Shown here piece after piece: positions 6,489 to 10,517 of a DNA stretch of 10,517 nucleotides. Made by a program: the position numbers and the translations under genes. The notes beneath the pieces are model-generated. The model worked only from the letters and a program-made list of their open reading frames with translations, was not told where the DNA came from and ran no database searches. Position 1 is the stretch's first letter; each line of letters begins with the position of its first letter. The stretch is from an uncultured Oscillospiraceae bacterium (GTDB lineage Bacteria > Bacillota > Clostridia > Oscillospirales > Acutalibacteraceae): positions 1 through 10,517 of the forward strand of contig CAJUPK010000085.1 of the NCBI GenBank assembly GCA_910588415.1, written 5' to 3'.

Positions 6489-7577
6489 TTAGAACGTGGT
6501 ATGCAGGGGCACAATGCTCCGGGACTCTATGGCCTCGGGGATAGTACACATGATGTCTACCACGTGGCGGGCATGTTCCGGGGGCAGGCCCACAGGACGG
6601 TCCTCTTCAATGGCGTGGATCAGGTCCTGCACCACCATGCACTGGAAGAAGTTCTGCTCGCAGGCGGGAATATCCCACTCCATGGGCTGCATCCAGCCTC
6701 TCAAACCCCGCTCCGGCGCATCCAGATAGATGTCCAGGGGCATCCAGTTTCTGTTCTCCACAAAGGAGATGGTGCCTTTTGTGCCGAATATCTCCATCTG
6801 GGGGGCCCGACTGTTCTTCTGGCAGAAGCCGGACTCTACCACGGCCATGGTCCGGTCGCCGTAATCCAGGGTGATGATGTAGTTGTCGTAAAGCTGGTCC
6901 GCCTGAATCTGCATCCCGTCAAAGCTGCCGGAGCGGACCGTGCGCACAGGCTCTGAGATCTTCGCCATGCAGCCCACTGCTTTTGCAGGGCCCAAAATGC
7001 CGGTGGTCATGGTCAGGCCATGTACGCCCATGTCATACAAGGCGCCGCTGCCCGGCCGGTGGAACCAGGTGGGGTCTGCGGTGCGGTACTGGAAATACTC
7101 CGGCCCGCCGTGGCACACATTGGTATGTACCTTCATAATCTCTCCAATGCAGCCGTCGGCAATCAGCTTTTTGGCAAAGCGGATGTCGTCCCGCAGCATG
7201 TGGATGGGAGAGGCCGTGTACTTGACCCCTGCGGCCTTGGCGGCCTCAATCTGCTCTGTCACCTCTTCCACTGTCAGGCCCACCGGCTTTTGGGAGTAGA
7301 GATGCTTGCCAGCCTTCAGGGCCTTCATGTTGATCTCATGGTGGGCCGGGATAGAGGTTGTATTCATCAAAATCTCAAAATCACATTTCTCCAGCAGCTC
7401 GTCAATGCTGGTGTACCAGGCAGGCACCCCAAACTTTTCCGAGTAGTCCTTGGCCCGCTGGGGGATGATGTCGCACACCGCCACCATGTCCGCCTCGGGA
7501 ATGTCCTTGATCCTGGGCAGATAGGTGTTGTCCGCGATAGAGCCGCAGCCAATCAGCGCAACTTTCCATTTTTTCAT
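6489..7577 (-). CDS. Gfo/Idh/MocA family oxidoreductase 3 (first gene of cassette)
   Basis: This is a 362-residue protein with ATG 7577, eight bases after a near-ideal GAGGAGG. It begins with a classic Rossmann nucleotide loop, VALIGCGSIADNTYLP (6-21). The catalytic triad motif reads QKP (96-98) in place of EKP, a variant seen in the family, with Lys97 kept. YDMGVHGL (181-188) gives Asp182 and His186, so the active site is intact. The C-terminal alpha/beta domain shows the usual FGTKGTISF strand. It is the first gene after the promoter and palindrome region at 7629-7692, so its own start probably sets expression of the four-gene cassette. It is only distantly similar to its two neighbours, so this is not a recent tandem duplication. 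Confidence 0.88.
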   Translation of the reverse strand: MKKWKVALIGCGSIADNTYLPRIKDIPEADMVAVCDIIPQRAKDYSEKFGVPAWYTSIDELLEKCDFEILMNTTSIPAHHEINMKALKAGKHLYSQKPVGLTVEEVTEQIEAAKAAGVKYTASPIHMLRDDIRFAKKLIADGCIGEIMKVHTNVCHGGPEYFQYRTADPTWFHRPGSGALYDMGVHGLTMTTGILGPAKAVGCMAKISEPVRTVRSGSFDGMQIQADQLYDNYIITLDYGDRTMAVVESGFCQKNSRAPQMEIFGTKGTISFVENRNWMPLDIYLDAPERGLRGWMQPMEWDIPACEQNFFQCMVVQDLIHAIEEDRPVGLPPEHARHVVDIMCTIPEAIESRSIVPLHTTF

Positions 7578-7628
7578 TACACTTTCCTCCTCGTGGAAAT
7601 AAATTCTCTAGAATCTTCTATACTATAC

Positions 7629-7660
7629 TGAAAGACAGGAGATTCGCGCGCTGTCTTTCA
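7629..7660. repeat. 32-bp inverted repeat (perfect 10-bp arms), candidate operator or leader hairpin
   Basis: TGAAAGACAG (7629-7638) and CTGTCTTTCA (7651-7660) are perfect inverted repeats around 12 bases. The repeat lies just downstream of the predicted -10 box, so it would cover the transcription start. It could be a repressor operator for the catabolic cassette, or a 5'-end mRNA hairpin. It is not followed by a T-run on either strand, which argues against a terminator. A smaller inverted repeat, ATTCT-CT-AGAAT, is at 7603-7614. Confidence 0.6.
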
Positions 7661-7663
7661 AAA

Positions 7664-7692
7664 AGTATACCACTTTTTATCGCCTTTTTCTA
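7664..7692 (-). promoter_or_regulatory. Predicted sigma-A promoter (extended -10) for the oxidoreductase cassette
   Basis: On the minus strand, TAGAAA (7692-7687) and TATACT (7669-7664) are 17 bp apart. The -10 box is preceded by TGG, giving an extended TGnTATACT element. It lies in an AT-rich stretch 87 bp upstream of the ATG at 7577, in the only sizeable gap between transporter and cassette genes. The predicted start falls near 7657, inside the 7629-7660 inverted repeat. No terminator was seen after the permease stop at 7759, so the cassette may also be read from the transporter promoter. Confidence 0.6.
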
Positions 7693-7758
7693 TGGCTTTT
7701 TTCTACATTTTACAGACAAATCTGGTTATTGTTTTGAATACGCAGGAATCCGCAGCGC

Positions 7759-8580
7759 TCAGCCCTTCAATCCGGCCGTAGCAATGCCCTGTACAAAGAA
7801 CCGCTGGGTAAACATAAAGAAACCAATTACCGGGAAGGACAGCAGCACCACTCCGGCCAGGGTCAGGTTTTCCTGTTGGAAGTGCTGGTTGTTCACAGTC
7901 TGCAGGCCCACCACCAGCACATATTTCTCCGCCGAGCTGATGAAGGTGGAGGGTACCAGGTAGGAGTTCCAGGTGCCGGTAAAGTTGAAGATGGCAATTG
8001 TGGCCAGCAGCACCCCGGAGATGGGCAGCACAATGCGGAAATAGGTGCCAAAGCGCCCCAGGCCGTCAATGCGGGCCGCCTCTTCCAGCTCCTCGGGAAT
8101 CCCGTAGAAGAACTGCCGGGACATAAAGATAAACATAGATTGGGACAGGTAGGGCAGGGTGATGGCCCAAAGGGTGTTCACCAGGCCTGCCTTTGCCATC
8201 ATAATATACTGGGGCAGCAGCACCAGCTGGCCGGGAATCATCATGGAGAGCATCAGGCACAGGAAGATGACCTTCCGCCCAGGAAACCGGAACTTTGCCA
8301 GAGCATATCCAGCCAGGGGCGTGAAAAAGATGTTGCCCGCCACCACCGCAATGGTGGAAATGGCTGTGTTGCCGTACCATCTAAAGATGGGAAACTCTGA
8401 GAAAAGTTCCTTGTAGTTGTCAAAGCTCCACACGCTGGGCGGCACAAAAGAGCCAATGTAGCGCTTAGGCAGCAAAGAGTTGTAGAACACGTAGATCACC
8501 GGCACCAAAAATATCAGCGCCAAGCCGATCAGAAACAGATAGATCAAAACCTTAGAGAGAATCTTTTTGCTGGACGTCAT
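7759..8580 (-). CDS. Carbohydrate ABC transporter permease, MalG/UgpE-like
   Basis: This is a 273-residue inner-membrane protein. I chose ATG 8580, one base after the stop of the upstream permease, with AGGAGG and GGAG upstream inside that gene; the open frame to 8601 begins only at a TTG. Hydrophobic segments run at roughly 11-33, 72-95, 103-125, 135-155, 187-203 and 240-260, giving the usual six helices. The EAA loop, which docks on the ATPase, is at about 166-186 (EEAARIDGLGRFGTYFRIVLP). The C-terminus (RFFVQGIATAGLKG) is a hallmark of this MalG/UgpE/AraQ family. Paired with the upstream permease, it forms the translocation channel for a sugar or glycoside. No matching sugar ATPase lies in the window; a shared MsmK-type ATPase elsewhere is likely (inference). 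Confidence 0.93.
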   Translation of the reverse strand: MTSSKKILSKVLIYLFLIGLALIFLVPVIYVFYNSLLPKRYIGSFVPPSVWSFDNYKELFSEFPIFRWYGNTAISTIAVVAGNIFFTPLAGYALAKFRFPGRKVIFLCLMLSMMIPGQLVLLPQYIMMAKAGLVNTLWAITLPYLSQSMFIFMSRQFFYGIPEELEEAARIDGLGRFGTYFRIVLPISGVLLATIAIFNFTGTWNSYLVPSTFISSAEKYVLVVGLQTVNNQHFQQENLTLAGVVLLSFPVIGFFMFTQRFFVQGIATAGLKG

Positions 8581-8581
8581 C

Positions 8582-9514
8582 TTACTCCGCCCTCCTTCCA
8601 ACCGTTTCCCTGACCGCGGACAGGGAGAAAATGATCAGGAACAGCACCACGGCAGCCGCACTGCCATAGCCCATGTCCATGTAGCTGAAGGACTGCTGGT
8701 ACAGGAAGGTGACCAGCGTGCTGGTAGCGCCCGAAGGGGACCCCAGCGGCGACTGCTTGGACATGGCGGCAATTTGGTCGAATATCTGAAAAGCATTGAT
8801 CATGCCAAAGGTCAGCACCAGGTAGGTGGTGTTTTTAATCATGGGTACCGTAATCTTTGTCAGCCGCTGCCAAGCGTTGGCCCCGTCCACTTTGGCAGCT
8901 TCATACAGCTCCACGGGCACCTCCTGCAGCGCGCCGATAAAGATGACCATATAGAAGCCCACCTGCTGCCACACATAGACAATAATGAGAAAGGCCATGG
9001 CATACTTGGTGCTGGCAAACCAGCTTACATTCTCCAGCCCCAACATGGCGAAGAAAGAGGAGGCCGGGCCGCCTTTTACAAAGAAATACATGAAGAAGAT
9101 GGTTACCGCCATAGCGGAAATAACATAGGGAATGTAGCAGCTGGAGCGGAAAAAGCCCTTCATCTTGATAGGCCCGTTCAGCAGCACCGCAATGGCAAAG
9201 GAGAGCAGGGTCTGCAGGGGCACAATAATGGCCACCATCAAAAAGCTGTGGCCCATGGCCGTGAAGAACTTTGGGTCTTGGAACAGCCGGACATAGTTGG
9301 CCAGGCCCACAAAGGCGTTGGTCTCTGGCGTGGCATAGTTATATTGGTAAAAGCTGATGGAGATCGCCTTCAGGGCTGGGTACAAAAACCACAGCAGCCA
9401 AAAGGCCACGGCAGGCAGCACAAATATCCATCCGGCAATGGCCTCCTGCTTTCTCATTTTACTGAGCTTCTTTTTTTTGCCTTCTGCGTTTCCTCCTGTG
9501 TTTTCAGCCGTCAT
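8582..9514 (-). CDS. Carbohydrate ABC transporter permease, MalF/UgpA-like
   Basis: This is a 310-residue inner-membrane protein starting at ATG 9514, with AAGGGG about ten bases upstream. A lysine-rich cytoplasmic N-terminus (KKKKLSKMRKQE) precedes the first helix (about 26-48), which ends in LYPALKAISISF, typical of the family. Further membrane segments lie at about 90-113, 124-146, 170-195, 229-246 and 283-303. The EAA loop is at 204-224 (YEAAKVDGANAWQRLTKITVP). With the next gene it forms a heterodimeric CUT1-type sugar channel. It lies 104 bp downstream of the binding-protein gene. That longer spacing fits the common pattern in which more binding protein is made than permease. Confidence 0.93.
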   Translation of the reverse strand: MTAENTGGNAEGKKKKLSKMRKQEAIAGWIFVLPAVAFWLLWFLYPALKAISISFYQYNYATPETNAFVGLANYVRLFQDPKFFTAMGHSFLMVAIIVPLQTLLSFAIAVLLNGPIKMKGFFRSSCYIPYVISAMAVTIFFMYFFVKGGPASSFFAMLGLENVSWFASTKYAMAFLIIVYVWQQVGFYMVIFIGALQEVPVELYEAAKVDGANAWQRLTKITVPMIKNTTYLVLTFGMINAFQIFDQIAAMSKQSPLGSPSGATSTLVTFLYQQSFSYMDMGYGSAAAVVLFLIIFSLSAVRETVGRRAE

Positions 9515-9618
9515 TTTGTAATAACCCCTTTCTTAATATACGGGGGTCCCCTCACCGGACGCAGCCAGCAGGGAGACCACACCACATTCTCTGAATATTT
9601 GCGTCTTAATTCAGAAAC
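9515..9618 (-). other. 104-bp spacer between binding-protein and permease genes, with weak hairpin
   Basis: Directly after the binding-protein stop, TCTGAAT (9590-9596) and ATTCAGA (9609-9615) form a 7-bp inverted repeat with 12 bases between. No T-run follows on the minus strand. A hairpin here could protect the binding-protein message from 3' decay, as known in maltose-type operons, but the stem is weak. The rest holds the permease ribosome site (AAGGGG) and nothing else I can support. Confidence 0.3.
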
Positions 9619-10517
9619 TTATTCTCCAAATTCCTCCTGCAGCTCTTTCACGATCTGAGCGCCGGTCACAGTGGAATCCGAGTTGAAAAGGGCCTCCTCC
9701 ATCTTGGAGATCAAGGCATCCGCAAACTTTTTGCCTGCCGGAGGATAGCCAAAGCCGTTGGACTTGGGCACAGCGTCCACCAGGCTGGCCAGCTCGGGTT
9801 GCCTCTCCTTAAAGGTGTCAAAGAATTCGGGGTCAGAGGGGATATAGCCGATATCAACAAAATTCTCGAAAAGGGCGTCGTTGTTCATCATATAGTTGAT
9901 GGCCATGGCCGTCTCTTTCTCATGGGCGCCGCCCTTCAAAATGGCGTAGCAGGGGGCATGGAAGGTACCGGAAACATCCTCTTTGCCTTCCGCGTGGGGG
10001 ATGGTGATATACTTCACCTTCACGTCGGGGGCATTGCGCATAAAGTCGTTGACATACCAGGTGCCGCCTGTGGACATGGCCGCGTCGCCAGACATCACCA
10101 CGTTGCCGTCATAGCTGACGCCCAGCTCCTTGGGGGTCACCACATAGCCCTGGCGGTAGGCGTCGATCACAAACTGCAGGGCCGCCGCATTCTCCGGGGT
10201 GTCGATGGTCTTGCCCAGGCCCCAGCCGCCGCCATAGGACAGGCAGTACTGGGTAAAGTGGAACTCCTGGGTGTTAAAGCACAGGCCGGTCATGCCCAGC
10301 TTGTCTTTAAAGACCTTGCAGGCGTCCAGCACATCGTCCCAGGTCTCGGGCAGGTCGGCCTCGGTCAGCCCAGCCTCATCCCACAGGTCCATGTTGATAG
10401 CAAACACAGCGGGGGTCTGGTGCCAGGGCACACCGTATATCTTTCCGTCAATGGTCCAGATGTCCTTTACGTTCTGGCCAACCTTATCCCAGCAGGTGAT
10501 GGTGCCGTCCTCAATCT
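9619..10517 (-). CDS. Extracellular sugar-binding protein of ABC importer (family 1, N-terminus outside window)
   Basis: About 299 residues are visible. The stop is TAA at 9621-9619 and the frame stays open to the window edge, so the signal peptide and lipobox are not seen. The segment GKIYGVPWHQTPAVFAINMD and the following LWDEAGL, PETWDDVLDACK and FHAPCYAILKGG are characteristic of family 1 solute-binding proteins for sugars and glycosides. The C-terminal helix region EEALFNSDSTVTGAQIVKELQEEF also fits. It would be a membrane-tethered lipoprotein outside the cell that delivers substrate to the two permeases next to it. The Trp- and Tyr-rich core suits carbohydrate stacking, but the ligand cannot be named. 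A GTG at 10431 lies inside the conserved domain and is not the true start. Confidence 0.9.
   Translation of the reverse strand, partial: IEDGTITCWDKVGQNVKDIWTIDGKIYGVPWHQTPAVFAINMDLWDEAGLTEADLPETWDDVLDACKVFKDKLGMTGLCFNTQEFHFTQYCLSYGGGWGLGKTIDTPENAAALQFVIDAYRQGYVVTPKELGVSYDGNVVMSGDAAMSTGGTWYVNDFMRNAPDVKVKYITIPHAEGKEDVSGTFHAPCYAILKGGAHEKETAMAINYMMNNDALFENFVDIGYIPSDPEFFDTFKERQPELASLVDAVPKSNGFGYPPAGKKFADALISKMEEALFNSDSTVTGAQIVKELQEEFGE

Noticed and set aside
3253..7577. C-glycoside deglycosidase (DgpABC-like) system
   Set aside because: Gfo/Idh/MocA and isomerase-like genes are present, but the small DgpB-type partner is missing. The isomerase cannot be assigned to DgpC without a search.
8581..8601. 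Earlier start for the MalG-like permease
   Set aside because: The earlier in-frame codon at 8601 is TTG. ATG 8580 directly follows the upstream stop and has good ribosome sites.
8567..9658. Plus-strand open frame of 363 codons
   Set aside because: Antisense to the MalF-like permease, which has the EAA loop and six membrane segments. No family features in the plus-strand translation.

Overview
The window looks like part of a strictly anaerobic, fairly GC-rich Firmicute, probably a gut Clostridia of the Oscillospirales type. This is inferred from strong AGGAGG-type ribosome sites, an oxygen-sensitive glycyl-radical activase, an FprA-type flavodoxin domain and hand-counted GC of about 47-78% in sampled rows. 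No rRNA, tRNA, CRISPR array, transposase or integrase was seen.

Layout. (1) 1-605, plus strand: the C-terminal part of a FecE/BtuD-like ABC ATPase (iron-siderophore/cobalamin class) with a C-terminal extension. It converges on the rest of the window across a strong bidirectional hairpin terminator (638-672). (2) Everything else reads on the minus strand, so transcription runs from high to low coordinates. First comes a sugar-type ABC importer: solute-binding protein (9619-10517, N-terminus outside the window), MalF/UgpA-like permease (8582-9514) and MalG/UgpE-like permease (7759-8580). A 181-bp gap follows, with a good extended -10 promoter and a 10-bp-arm inverted repeat sitting on the predicted start site. 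Next is a compact cassette of three divergent Gfo/Idh/MocA oxidoreductases (6489-7577, 5327-6451, 3253-4380) and one IolE/xylose-isomerase-like TIM-barrel protein (4415-5302). After a hairpin-rich 294-bp leader comes a glycyl-radical-enzyme activase (2056-2958), and last a gene (722-1855) whose N-terminal half is a glycyl radical enzyme (GRE) fragment and whose C-terminal half is an FprA-like flavodoxin domain.

How it may work together (inference): the importer brings in a sugar, cyclitol or glycoside. The Gfo/Idh/MocA enzymes and the isomerase oxidise and rearrange it, probably through keto-sugar intermediates. A GRE switched on by the activase would then do a radical C-C, C-O or related cleavage or elimination. 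The combination resembles a carbohydrate pathway ending in radical chemistry whose substrate I cannot name.

The key oddity is the GRE. It stops at about residue 215, before the catalytic cysteine and the glycyl-radical loop, and runs in frame into a flavodoxin domain without its usual metallo-beta-lactamase half. The switch falls in a short peptide (PVLRENL) that I expect both parents to share, and sampled GC is higher on its left side. This is either a microhomology-mediated deletion/fusion or an assembly chimera. A working fusion is the less likely but more interesting reading.
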